From assembly GCA_973895155.1 (NCBI GenBank), contig OZ316891.1:14322001-14386000 (forward strand): DNA of 64,000 bases, in the 5' to 3' direction. Below the pieces are notes generated by a model. It was not told where the DNA came from, did not search any database, and saw only the letters and a program-made list of their open reading frames with translations. This stretch comes from Marsupella aquatica (taxonomy: Eukaryota > Marchantiophyta). Both the position numbers and the translations under genes were made by a program. Below, piece after piece: positions 9,842 through 21,345 of this stretch (its first letter is position 1; every line of letters begins with the position of its first letter).

Positions 9842-12532
9842 GAAAATAAGTGTTCATACTCCCATGAAAGTTGGTCTATATATATACAACCTCTCTCTCC
9901 ACAACACTTGTGATGATTCTACACTTATGGTTTTTGTTTCCACTTGCCATGATATCAGGATAATGATGAAAATTTTCTTTTACTAGTACATATTAACAAA
10001 TTGAATCTTCAAACTAAGTTGCCCAAGATAGTATTACAAATAGTTATAACTAATGGCTCAATCCAAGCCATCATTTTTCTTGTGGCATACTCTTGTTATT
10101 GTAAATGAGCTTTTGATGTCATTTTTATAAATTTAATCTAATGCATGTAAATTTAATATAAATTTACAACACTCCTCTGAATGCACTTTGGCTATATAAG
10201 TTATGTGAAAGAATTGAGCTGGACCCATATACTAGTTATATCTTTAAGAGAGAAAAAACGCTGCCCAGAGTACTCTTCCAATGCCCAAGGCACAGGTCTC
10301 CCATATATATTCATATAGTCTGAAGGCTCACATGGGCATTCAGTGATGCGTTGCCACGTCTGCCCTTAGCCAACTGGTGAGGTGGAGCCACTCCTTCTAC
10401 TTGATGCTAGTCAGATTTTGCCTTTTGTCTTGGTTGACATTATTCCCCAAGCCCATGATCCTGCTTGGACCCCGTGTCTAACTCTTGCTTATTAGTGGAC
10501 AACAAGAGATTAAAACTTTTTCTTCCATATCATTTAATTTAGACTTATATTTGTATGACAGCATCATAGTTCATTTGGAATCCTAAGATGGTTTGGAGCT
10601 AAGGAATAATTTATGGTGGATCTGGTCTTCCAAAGTTGGACAATGCACAACGCACTACAGTCCTACAGACAGTAATTTTTCTGGTAACAAATTATTTATA
10701 TGTTAGACTATGCTTGTGAGTAAGGATGGCATGAGAGTCTATGTACAGGGAACCCTTCACGTGGCGAGCTCTAGAAATCCCTCATCTAGGAGGATGACAA
10801 CTTTCATCCCATTTATAGGAATTGGATTAATGTCTGGAATCCTGATTTTATCTAGCATCTGCCAATAACATGGTTTGGAACTAAAACTATAACCTATGGT
10901 GGGTATCTGGTTTTCTTGATGCCTGTCATGATTTTTCTCTTGGTACATTTCACTACGTTTATGGAGAAGAGTGCACACTGAAGATTTGGATAGGCTCATT
11001 ATGAAATTTCTCCTCTATTTTTATAAATATATTAAAAATTAAATTTTTTAGGCTTTTAAGTGTATTAAAGTATTGGTTTCAGAACATTATTGGCACTACT
11101 AGCCCCTCAAAACTAGAGCAAAAGCCGTGTTTTTTGGGCCCAATGGTCCACCATGCCCCCGTAAAAAGGACATTACTATATTCAAAATTGGCCCATGCAC
11201 ATGGCATTATCAAAATGCCAGATTGTACAATTGAATGAAAGCACACATGCTGATGAAAGGGCCATGTGCTCTATAAAAAAGGTATCAGGTTAATGGTCAA
11301 AACTCTTGTGCTACGGTATCAAGGTTTGACGAGTGGTCATTACCCTATTGCGTTTGCATATCCTGTGCAGACCACAAGCCTAAAACTCCATGGAGAAAAG
11401 GCTATTCTATCCAGCAGATCTAATCTGATGAAATACCTAAAGGATAGTTGGATTTTGTGATCTGATTGTACACAGTAGCAGATTTATATGATTGACAGCA
11501 ATCCAGGAAAGGCCAATCAAGCCCTGTCCGAATGTCAATAGACTGATTTGGCAGCAAGTGATAAATAGGCACTAAAACTCCCTTCGGCAGAGGTTGGACG
11601 GCCTAGATCTCACAACGAGACCGCATCTGTCGATTACGCATTCCATACAGTCCAGGCCTAGTGGCAGCTGCGGTTGGACGTGGGTGTGGGGGATTGAGGG
11701 CCGAGGGGCGGAACGATTCCAAGTTTCCAACCCCGTCCTTAAATATCTTCACACAAATTCACGGCCAGGATCTCCTCCTCGCATACAGGGAAAGAGCCTG
11801 GCCGTCCATAATCGAAGCCCGCAACGCGACTCCCGAGTCCCGATTCCCGACGATGGAGAATGTGGTGTCGTCACTCTTGCGGGGGAAAGCTTGCAAGTTG
11901 CAACAGGGTTTGACTGAGACTCGGAGAGTCTGGGTTAGGACTTAGGACAAAGTCCATTACTCCGCAAATGTAATAAAGCAAGAGGGACACTTGTTGAACC
12001 TAAACATAGATTAAAGAGTTTTTGAAGTCAATTTCATTTGGGAGTCTCAAACGTCACATGAAGGGGAAAAAGTCTCAGGCTGATGGGGGTGGAATTTTAG
12101 AGCCGGACTTTGGTCTTATGTTGTTCTTGTCAGTTGCCACCATTTCCATAAAAGTCTTGTCCTATAATTTTTTCCAGGGCAGGTATTAGGTAAGGACTGT
12201 TTGGGCTATGATTCTAGTACCTGTTCCCGTCTGCCGCCGATCAGCATTTACCCACTTTCTGGTCACAGGGTTACCTTGAAAGCCACAAGCAAACCTATCC
12301 AATAGAGGACACACTTGTCCTCTTTCTGCTCCGGAGCATGTGGTTTTGGGTAGAGTAGCCATAAGGGAACAATCCCCAGGGATCCAAGAAGGACCAGACC
12401 GGGAGGGAGAGAGGGTTGCACCAAGGCCCCAAAATGGACCAGCCAGGGGCTGAGGAGAATCCATGACTCCCACCACTACATCCCACCACACATATATACA
12501 CATACCCTTTGCACCCCTTGCGTGTGGAGGGT

Positions 12533-12547
12533 GGGGGGGGGGGGGGG
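12533..12547 (+). repeat. Poly-G run of 15
   Basis: Fifteen consecutive G bases follow GTGGAGGGT. Such a run can fold as a G-quadruplex and is prone to length error in assemblies. Confidence 0.9.
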
Positions 12548-12580
12548 CGCATTGAAGTTGGGACCTCTCAGTGCTAAGCT

Positions 12581-12722
12581 CATTCCCTGGCCAACTGATA
12601 AAAGCCAGTTGGTTTACTGTTTCAAACTTGTGCGATCAGTGCATTGACGTTCATTCCCTGGCCAACTGATAAAAGCCAGTTGGTTTACTGTTTCAAACTT
12701 GTGCGATCAGTGCATTGACGTT
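12581..12722. repeat. Perfect 71-bp tandem duplication containing a hairpin
   Basis: The 71-base unit at 12581-12651 is repeated without a mismatch at 12652-12722. Each copy holds an inverted repeat, CCAACTG then eight bases then CAGTTGG, able to form a small hairpin. Perfect identity implies a recent duplication. Confidence 0.95.
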
Positions 12723-12774
12723 GGCACAAAAATCCGGACTGCTCAAATGTGTCAATGCCTCTCAAGAATCACCA

Positions 12775-12862
12775 GTGCCCTTCACAAAAACCATGAGTGT
12801 CTTGTATGAAAATTTCCGGTGCCCTTCACAAAAAACCATGAGTGTTTTGTATGGAAATTTCC
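12775..12862. repeat. About 44-bp imperfect tandem duplication
   Basis: GTGCCCTTCACAAAAACCAT begins at 12775 and again (one extra A) at 12819. Both copies continue as GAGTGTYTTGTATGRAAATTTCC. It lies just downstream of the 71-bp duplication. Confidence 0.85.
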
Positions 12863-13679
12863 CAGAGCGCTGAACGAGAAAAACGAGAGAAAGAAACTGG
12901 AAACAGCAGGTTGATGAAAGTCCATATTAAATACAGTTCCCTTGAAAGAAGGAGTCAAAGTTTGGATCACCTGTGGTGGTGATCCAGAATTCTAGACAAA
13001 ACTCCACATCAGTTGGGCCCACTGCTTTGTATTTGGATGGCCCCCTCGTTCTTCTGAAGCTACCACTTGGATGGCCCTCAAGTTCTTGTGAAGCGAACAC
13101 TGCAGCCTTTTGCGCTCATTCGCTGGCCCAAATTGAATCACGCTCCTTTTTCACTGATTCCATGGTCCAGAAAAAGGACATGAGAAGAAGCAAAATGGGC
13201 ACTGAAATATCGTAAAAGCCACAGTGACTTGTTCCAATGAAAGTCGTCGTCCTCCATCCGAAGCTCCGAACCGTCTATGAGACAAATCGATGGCATCCGA
13301 GTAGAAAGTGGTTATTTAACGAGTGAAGTTTGAATTAAACTACACTAGTTTTGCAATGAGCGAAGCCGACAAACGGTGGATTCGATCGAGCGCAGAACCG
13401 ATCTTCAGTCGAGGGGTACAGTTGTAAAACGTACTGTAGTCCGAGAGCAACGGGAGGTGCCATCCGATTCGCTGGCGAAGAGAAATGAACGAAAGCGATT
13501 TAGAGAGGTAGTGCAACAAGCAATCATGCAAAAAAGCATTGGCGGGTAGATGTGATTTGGGCATTCGAAGAGCAATTGCATCAGGTGCGAGAGAGAGATT
13601 CGCAGTCCGGTGGGACCACGGCGGATGCTGTGGGGCATCCCAACCGGACCTGACCCGACAGCAAATCATCAAGCTAAGG

Positions 13680-13796
13680 AAAGGTGTGTGCACATAAATG
13701 GGAGGAGATCTAAACAGTCACCACACTATAGCGACTGAAAGGTGTGTGCACATAAATGGGAGGAGATCTGAAACAGTCACCACACTCTAGCGAGCT
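13680..13796. repeat. Tandem duplication in the promoter region of the P450 gene
   Basis: AAAGGTGTGTGCACATAAAT starts at 13680 and again at 13738. Each copy runs about 58 bases through GGGAGGAGATCT and ACAGTCACCACACT. Only a few differences separate the copies. The second copy ends about 50 bases before the TATA box, so cis elements inside the unit would be doubled. Confidence 0.85.
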
Positions 13797-13798
13797 AG

Positions 13799-13854
13799 AG
13801 CTCAGCCACTTCAGCTGAGCTAAAGCTGAGGTGCTTGAATTCGTCTGTATAAAT
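13799..13854 (+). promoter_or_regulatory. Core promoter of the CYP707A-type gene
   Basis: TATAAAT at 13848-13854 is followed by a GA-rich leader typical of a plant 5' UTR and, 236 bases on, by the P450 start codon. Just upstream is an inverted repeat, AGCTCAG at 13799-13805 and CTGAGCT at 13815-13821. Transcription would start about 30 bases after the TATA box, near 13880. This is inferred from motif position only. Confidence 0.55.
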
Positions 13855-14090
13855 TGGCTCGCAGAGGGTGAGAGAGAGGGAGATAGACAGAGAGGGAGAC
13901 AGAGAGCGCGTGCAGCGAAGGCTTCTCACATTGGGTACTAGAAATCGATACTAGAAATCCGAATTCTTCCGATTTTAGAGCGGGCTGAGAGAGTCGTTTG
14001 GACTGAGCAGCTTGTTAGGACTTGAGAGGGGTGAAGAGCGGGGTGAAGAGCGGGGTGAACGGTTTGTCCATCACTCTGCAAACAGTGCTG

Positions 14091-15564
14091 ATGGGCCACT
14101 TCGAGATGGAACTCGTGTGGGCGATTCTACTCGGAATTATCCTGGTGGCATTATTCCTTCGAGTGCGAAGGAGCCGGGCTCGCGCCAAGCGATTGCCGCC
14201 TGGAACCATGGGATGGCCGTTCTTCGGAGAGACACTGGAGTTCTATTCGGTGCATCCGAATGAATTCTTCTCCTCCAAGCAAGCAAGGTGACAGTCAACC
14301 TATCCTGCCCGACCACCCTGCTCAATGGCTCAATCAATCCTGGTGGCCGCAAAGCCTGAGCTCAACGCCATTGTTAGAGAAAGTTACAGCACGATCTAGC
14401 TTTTTCAGTCCTCGAATCGAATGAAGGATGGACTTTGACATGACTCTAGAAATTGTTCTGATTTTATTTCTCTGTCATAAGTCAATTCGGGATCGATGTG
14501 CTAGCGAGCTGGTCCTGAATGCGAACGATTCGGTCAGCCAGACAATGCATACTCTAGAGCTATGTAAAGAACATATCAAAATGCTCCCGAACTTCTTTTA
14601 TGTCGTTCGTTTTCACATTTCTCTCTCGAGACTGAATTGTCCAGGCTATCTGGAGACATTAATTACTACTGCATGGCTCTGGAAAGCTTCCAACAAAGCC
14701 AGAGGATGTCATTGTGTATCAACGAATGGGTTTGGAATTAGTTAGATCTCTTCTTTCCCTTTACAAATGAATCTCGTCTTAGAGGACTGCCTATGCAGCA
14801 CTGCCGCGTGAGCCGAAGAAATCAGTGGAGCTAGTAGGTTGAGTGGGTCACATAAATGTTCACTGGATGCACGCATTGACGTCTGACGGTATTGTTATCG
14901 GTGGTTATGGACCTTTCAATTAATAGGTTCGGCGAAATTGTGAAGACCCACATCCTCGGATGTCCAGCTGTCATGATGGCAAGTGCGGAGGCGGCCAAGC
15001 TTGTGTTGCTCTCTGAAGCCAGAATGTTCAAGCCCACGTACCCCCAAAGCAAGATGACGCTAATTGGGAAGAGCGCCGTTTTCTTCCAGCAAGGAGAGTT
15101 CCATCAGCGTCTGCGTCACCAACTGCAGTCCTGTTTCAGTCCCGAGATTGTTCGTGGGTCGCTCGGCCAAATCGAAGGATTGGTTTTGAACCTTCTGAAA
15201 TCCATCGAGGACCGCGACATCAGCGCATCCGCGGAAATGAAAAATGTTCGTATTCTCTCTCCTTCCCTAAAAAATTATCATTTCGTGAGTATGTCAATGC
15301 TGAGAGTACGGTACTGAAGAATTTGATCGTGCTTGCCTTCGTATTCTAGGCTCTAACTCTTACGGTTGCTGCTGGGTGTTGCAGTTTACTTTCGATGTCG
15401 GAGTCACTCTTGCCTGTGGTGGCTACGAAGGGATCGACAAGGAAGAATTCAAACGTGCTTATCATACTCTGGAAGCTGGTTACAACGCATTCCCTATCAA
15501 TCTTCCCGGAACCGGCTTTAATAAGGCAATGAAGGTAGTTGAAGCCCCTCTTTTTTTCATTATG

Positions 15565-15628
<64 letters not shown>

Positions 15629-17581
15629 AAATTGGTATTGAAATTGAGTATAAACTCTGCAATTGGCCGAACATCTCGTACCAACTTCATTTGATAAGTT
15701 AGAAGCGGTGCAGTTTCGCTTGCCAACTAGCCTGGCATCAGCATTGGTTGGACTCTTAGAACATTCTCACGAATCCTACACCCACACAACCGACAGGACA
15801 TAGATTCCATCAGCCTAATAAGCCTTCATCATTTCTTTGCAGGCTAGAAATCAATTAAGCACGATGGTCGCCAAGCTGATCGCAGACAGGGAAGCAAGTG
15901 GTGTATCACGTCAAGATGTGTTGGGAACACTTCTGGAACAGAAATTTCCGCTGGATCAAATTGTAGACAATGTCATCGGAGTTATTTTCTCTTCTCAACA
16001 TACTACCGCCAGTGCCATAACCTGGGTGATAAAGTATCTCTCCATGAATCCGTCTCTACTCGCGGAAGTCAGGGTATGTTTCCTGCATCAGTCGATCACC
16101 TTATGTAGACGCAGTGGTTTAGCTGGACCGGATTGATTGTAGCAAGCGTCTGAATCTTCGGGCGTCTTGAGTGTGCCAGTCCTGCGCTTCAATTGTTCGC
16201 GTTCGCTTACAATTCACCTCGGAAATGTGCTCAATAAAATTCTTCTGCTGCCCAGGCTGAACAAGACGCTGTGCTGGCGTCGAGGGCCTCTGATGTTGAC
16301 GGACTACAGTTGGCCGACATTAAAAGCATGCCTCTCACTTCACGGGTAAGCACTTCGCATTTTGAAAAACTTAATTGCATTCGTAACTTTTGCTCTTGAG
16401 CAGAGCCGTTCAGTCACAGCAATCGCCTGATCAAATAACTGGAAACCGTCTTAATATCTAGCTATAAACAAGTACACGGCAAAACCTACTAGTTTTTATT
16501 TTGTTCGATCGATTAGTACTTACTAGTTTGACGACAAACAAGTACAGAGGAAAACCTACCCTACTTGATTTCATTCCGTCAATTAGTATGGTACTTTGAC
16601 GACATGAATCCTGACCGTATCGATGACCCGGTCGCACTTACTGCAACTGTAGTCAAATGCATCACACGTGCTCCATGTTCTAAATCCCCTGATAGTCTTT
16701 GTATTGTACGGTGATTTTCATTCTCAAGAATTGTACCGGATAGTGGCGGCTAAGTAAACTGACTCGATTACAGCTAACATCCGAATTGGTGAAACAATCT
16801 TGCAGGTTCTTCAAGAGACTCTGAGACTGGCTTCCATTTTGTCGTTTACTTTTCGAGAGGCTACCGAGGATGTCGAGTACAAGGGATACTTGATTCCCAA
16901 AGGCTGGAAAGTCATGCCACTTTTCCGAAACATACACCACAACCCCGAAATCTATCCGGACCCCTACAAATTCGACCCCTCTAGATTTGAGGTAACCAGT
17001 ACTGTACGTTGATTGATACCGTCATATGAGACTGATCATGATATTTGACAGTTTAATCTGCGTGCTTGACATTCCTTTCTACATGTCGACGAGCATAAAT
17101 CACACGGATTTCCGGGCTTGCGCTCTCGATCAATGACTGACACATTGGCACATGTTTGTGGTGTGACGTTCAGAAACCTGTGAAGTCTAATTCCTTCCTG
17201 CCCTTCGGCAGTGGGGCGCACTCGTGCTTGGGTAGCGAGCTGGCAAAACTCGAAGTTTTGACATTAGTTCATCATCTCGTAACGAAATTTAGGTACGTTT
17301 ACGGTTATCTTCTCTTCAAATCTCTCTGTTGGAAGGATATATCGTGGAATGTTTGGTTTTTCATCGGCGTCGGGATCTTCTATACCATTCGCGTCTTAGG
17401 CTGAAATGGATTGAGATCTGCTTGCTTACGAGTACTTGTCCACACCGCTGAATTTCTAAATGTATTTGTGACGGCAAATTGCAGGTGGGAACTTCTGGAA
17501 CCCAAATCTGGGCTTGATTATAGGCCCTTTCCCATTCCAAAAGATGGCTTGCCCATGCGCATCACACGGAGGGAGTTTTAA
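14091..17581 (+). CDS. CYP707A: Cytochrome P450, CYP707A-type abscisic acid 8'-hydroxylase (8 exons, 462 aa)
   Basis: Exons 14091-14287, 14927-15245, 15385-15534, 15843-16073, 16256-16345, 16806-16991, 17174-17292 and 17485-17581 join in phase to a full-length P450. Residues 6-25 are an ER signal-anchor, followed by the hinge LPPGTMGWPFFGET. KTHILGCPAVMM, the ExxR motif (E333-R336, ETLR), PSRF and the heme loop FGSGAHSCLG with Cys409 match the CYP85-clan CYP707A family. That family hydroxylates ABA at C8', the main ABA-inactivating step in plants. The first ATG after the leader in this frame is 14091; upstream frame sequence has no ATG. Odd point: the I-helix reads SSQHTTAS, with His275 where the family has Asp/Glu. 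CYP707A is preferred over other CYP85-clan families because of the LPKGWKV-like and GLPMRI C-terminal region. Confidence 0.92.
15567..15625. repeat. (AG)n microsatellite in intron 3 of the P450 gene
   Basis: About 29 AG units, 33 bases after the exon 3 donor (GT at 15535-15536) and well before the exon 4 acceptor. It creates spurious open frames on both strands. Confidence 0.95.
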
Positions 17582-20555
17582 TCTTCGTGATAATGATGAA
17601 ACGCTATTTTAAAGCCTGAGCTCCCGGCCTTCGCAGGGTTTTGCATCACTTTGCGCGTCGAAATGACGGCTGTTTGACTCGATAAGCAGCCTTCACAGTA
17701 CTTCTTCTAGAACCTGTGAGAACAGATCAAAGCAGGTCAATCCTGTTCATATCATTGCAACACGGCGCCCTCCTTCAGTAGACTCCTTCAAACTCGGTTC
17801 CTGTATCTTAATTGCATAGCCAACGTCCAGTTGGTATGCCAATTGGTACGCCATAATGCTGGATGAAAGTTACTGTAGGTATTTAAGGCAGTCCGATCTA
17901 ACCATTGGTACGCGTGTTGGACAATTGTCGTACCACTAGTTAGATTTTGGACATTCAAAAGGCTGAAACTGTACAGTTAGATTGCTAGGAATTACAAAAC
18001 TCACAACCCTCGCGGCTCTAGTTACGGTCTGTGCTGGTTGGGATATTTAGAATATCTGCAGCGGGGTTTAAATTCGCTCCAGAGCTGATATGTGTAGTGT
18101 ACCATAAGGTAGAAGCAGCACCAGCGAAAGAGCGGGAAGTGCCTCCGTGTCCGCTGAAGCTGCACGGCTATTCGGCTTCGAGTTTTTGATGAGAGAAATC
18201 TGAGAGTTGAGAATCGTTTAAGAGATCGCTTCCCTGTTTAGGGTGTTAGTGAACACACGTTTCTTGACTCTCCATATATCCAGAAAAGTATACACATTCA
18301 ATTGAGTAAAGTTCTCACGGAACATGAACAATTGGTCACGGACAAGATTTATTTCTATGACTATTCTTCGCTTGCATAGCGCAGAACCCATGAATGTTGG
18401 TGATCGTGCACCGCCGCGTTCCTCGTGGTGCAATGCGCAGCTCCTAAAAAGGCCGATCATATATGACACGCAATAACTATGATTGTGTTCCGAATGAATG
18501 GCAGCGTTTCGTCGCTACTAATGACCACTACGGAGAAGACTCTTGATTCATGTGAACTCCCACTCGTGACACTTTTCAAAATATCAACACTTCACGTGCC
18601 GAATGGGAGTGCATTGCTCTACAGCTGTTTTCGTCGTGTTGCAGCTTAAAAAAGGCGAGGAGCGCTTTCCGGTGACATGAAAGTTTGCATCGGCTTTTTA
18701 CCGGATCCTACTTTCTTGAACTCTAATGCATTATACCCATTCCCTGTCATCTCTCGGGGCAGTAGGTGAAAGCTAGTCTTTAAACATAATGCCTTTCTCC
18801 GGTCTCCGACAAAAAATCTTCGCAACTGACAAACAGTCTTTAACATGAAAGACATTGTCTTCATTTGATTGGTTCGCAAACCGGTCAATAGATATTTAAG
18901 TTAATATTTGAGGAACAGCTCATGATGATGTGGGAAAACTCCATCGTTACTTAATTGCGTGCACGCGTTCAGTTCGCTCCTCGCTTCGCTTGACACGACT
19001 TCAGATCGCTTCGCTTGACATGACTTCAGCGCTGTGCTAATTAAACTGCCGTAGTTAATATCCTGTTGCTTTTGGCAGACGCCAGCTTTGTTTTCGTACG
19101 TCAAAATGAAGAAAGAGTGTGAGATTTCATTACGTTTTACTCATCTCAGGTCAATGCCACTAGAATAGCTGACGATCACACCTTTTCTTTCGATTGCGAA
19201 GGGGACAGCGGAAACATAAAATTATATAGCCCTCGGGCGATTCATGCTCAGCGGTTGTCGCTCCTTTTGCCGGATCGAGCGAATGTTGCTATCCAGCTGC
19301 TGACCAAACAAAATTTGATTCAATTGCCTACCCGGGTGAAATTTTCAAGTCAATGGTTATACAGGATGAGACGGTCTGTGTATCGTTCTACCTGAAACAC
19401 ATGGGCCTTGTTCGAGCTTTTGATGCAGGTCTTCAGGTTCTCGATGCAAGATGAGCGTGGCGATGCGTTCTCCGCTATTCCCGTCTCGAACCCGAAACGA
19501 GCCATGAAACATCTCCTAAAATCGAAGGATAGCACCGTAAGCGCTGCTGAGCCAAGCAATCATGGGTCTAAAATTTGGGGTTGAATTACAAAGTAACACG
19601 CTCTCTTTCGAACCCATCAGGACCCCAGTGCACTTGCTTTTCAGAATGCTCTACAGTTTTCGGGTCATGGCTAAGTTCAGGTCCCGTGAGCTGACAGCCT
19701 TTCTCCTTCCTTCGTAGCTAATCCTTGGGCCCGCACAGTTGTCTTCCAGTCCACAACTCAATGGACACACCATTGCGACGAACAGCATCGTTGTGTCAGC
19801 TCAACGAATCGGAAATTAACTCGATCTGCTACGCCAGTTGGGTCTCTTTGCAATCACTACAATCGACACCATCAGCTTTCCACGACCATTCGACCGTTTA
19901 CCATTTTAAGGGGATTAAATAAATAATGTCACATGCACAGTCGCGGACAACATCCACAGTCTAGTCTAAATTGTCGCAAGTGGCGGCATTGGTGATGTAA
20001 ATATTGCGAGCCTCAATTAGCCTATCGACCAATCTGAGAACCGCCGCATCCAACGGACTCTTTCGCCATACCAAGTGGGGAAAAGATATGTGTATGGCGT
20101 CATTGGGCTCTCTCTCCCTACCTTTTCTCACATCACTCTCCTGTTCATTTTCATTGTCCATCTACTGACAGTAGGGGTCCATATTTAAGAACGGTAGTGA
20201 GGGCCAACTGGACGAAAGCTTGGACAGGATTTGGAGAGTTGCACAAATGATGCTTCTGCAAAAGATATGGGGTATGCTAGAGAATCATATCAGGTCCCTT
20301 CCAAATCCAATCTCTCATTTTCAATAGGCAGAAGTGGAGAAATTTGCTTGGTGGGTCCCCTACTACTTAATTCCTGTGAAGATTCTTCTCTAAACTTTCT
20401 ACTTTCTGAGTTTCTGTGCTTTATGGAAGAGAATGCCCACAGCTGTGCAAGTTGATCATACCAGTGCAAAAGGGCAGAAACCCCAAACCCCCAAACCTTG
20501 AGGCTCTAAAAACAAGGACACTTTGGGATTTGTAATCTACCTGTCTCGTGGTAAA

Positions 20556-20734
20556 GAAAAGTTAATCTCAACTCGCATGAAGTTTGAGTTTGTCTTCTAG
20601 TGTGTGGGAAGAAAGGACAAAATGAATAAGAAACAGTAAGAGTGGAAAAGAAAAGTTAAATCTCAACTTGCACGAAGTTTGAGGCGTGTGGGAAGAAAGG
20701 AGAAAACGAATGCAAAATAGTAAGAGTGGAAAAT
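20556..20734. repeat. About 90-bp imperfect tandem duplication
   Basis: GAAAAGTTAAWCTCAACTYG begins near 20556 and again near 20651. Both copies continue through GAAGTTTGAG, GTGTGGGAAGAAAGGA and end in AGTAAGAGTGGAAAA. The second copy has a short deletion. Confidence 0.8.
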
Positions 20735-21179
20735 ATTTCAGGGATTAAAGTGTTCACCAGGGCATTAATAGCCCCTCAAACCTAACCTCAGATCTTTTTG
20801 GGGGACATTACAGCGCAATGCCTTGGAACAAGGGTCTTGTATACAGAGACCAGTTTGGGGAGACAAATTTGGCAGTATTTTCTTGGTGGGTGTCTCAAGG
20901 TTCTGGTGTGGAGCAGGTGGCATCCCCAAATCCTGCTACAAAAAAACAGAAGTGAGTAGAAGTGGGAGGGAAAACATCACAAGGTAGAGGCAGCTAATGT
21001 TTGGGCAGGATGTGGTTGTGTACCAGTGTATTTTTTAACGTTTTTACTTTTTTGCCGGTGGCGAATGTCCAGTGTGGAGGAGAAGATGCTCAAAATATTC
21101 CTAATCTGATTATTTTTCTGACCGTCAGATCTCCCTGTGATTAGGTGGAACAATGGCAGAATTGAGACAGAAAAATAAT

Positions 21180-21345
21180 AGCAAATTTTGCCAAAAATGG
21201 CAAAAGCATTCTGGGGAGGTGAAATTTTGGGGAGGTGGAATTTGGCAAAATTTTTCCACTAAAAAAACGCTGTTGTGTACCCCCATGGCTAGTTTTTTTG
21301 AAAATTCCTGGTAGCCTTATCATCCCTTTTGGTCACAAACAGAAG
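21180..21345 (-). repeat. Copy of a dispersed repeat family (minus orientation)
   Basis: Read on the minus strand it has a TTCTGTTTGTGACC block, then CCAGGAATTTTC and GCCATGGGGGTAC. These match, with divergence and in the same order, the copies at 23500, 24432 and 29170. Confidence 0.5.

Larger units (their letters stand above)
9842..13680. other. Gene-poor intergenic DNA
   Basis: No supported gene. A weak internal duplication is visible: a phrase resembling TGGAATCCTAAGATGGTTTGG then ATGGTGGATCTGGTCTTC near 10577-10633 recurs, diverged, near 10836-10915. Two overlapping plus-strand frames at 11594-11945 and a minus-strand pair at 12186-12552 have no recognisable content. A G-run and two short tandem duplications are listed separately. 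Confidence 0.5.

Noticed and set aside
11594-11945. Overlapping plus-strand ORFs, possible GC-rich gene
   Set aside because: Two frames of similar length, no conserved motif, no splice context.
12186-12552. Minus-strand ORFs beginning in the poly-G run
   Set aside because: Proline run is the complement of the G tract; no recognisable domain.
14012-14263. Alternative frame and upstream start for the P450 first exon
   Set aside because: The GEERGEERGE peptide comes from a 12-base repeat in the leader. The membrane anchor and PPG hinge are in the other frame, whose first ATG is 14091.
15346-15726. Frames on both strands through the (AG)n tract
   Set aside because: Low-complexity Ser-Leu or Arg-Glu runs from the microsatellite; the true P450 exon 3 is 15385-15534.
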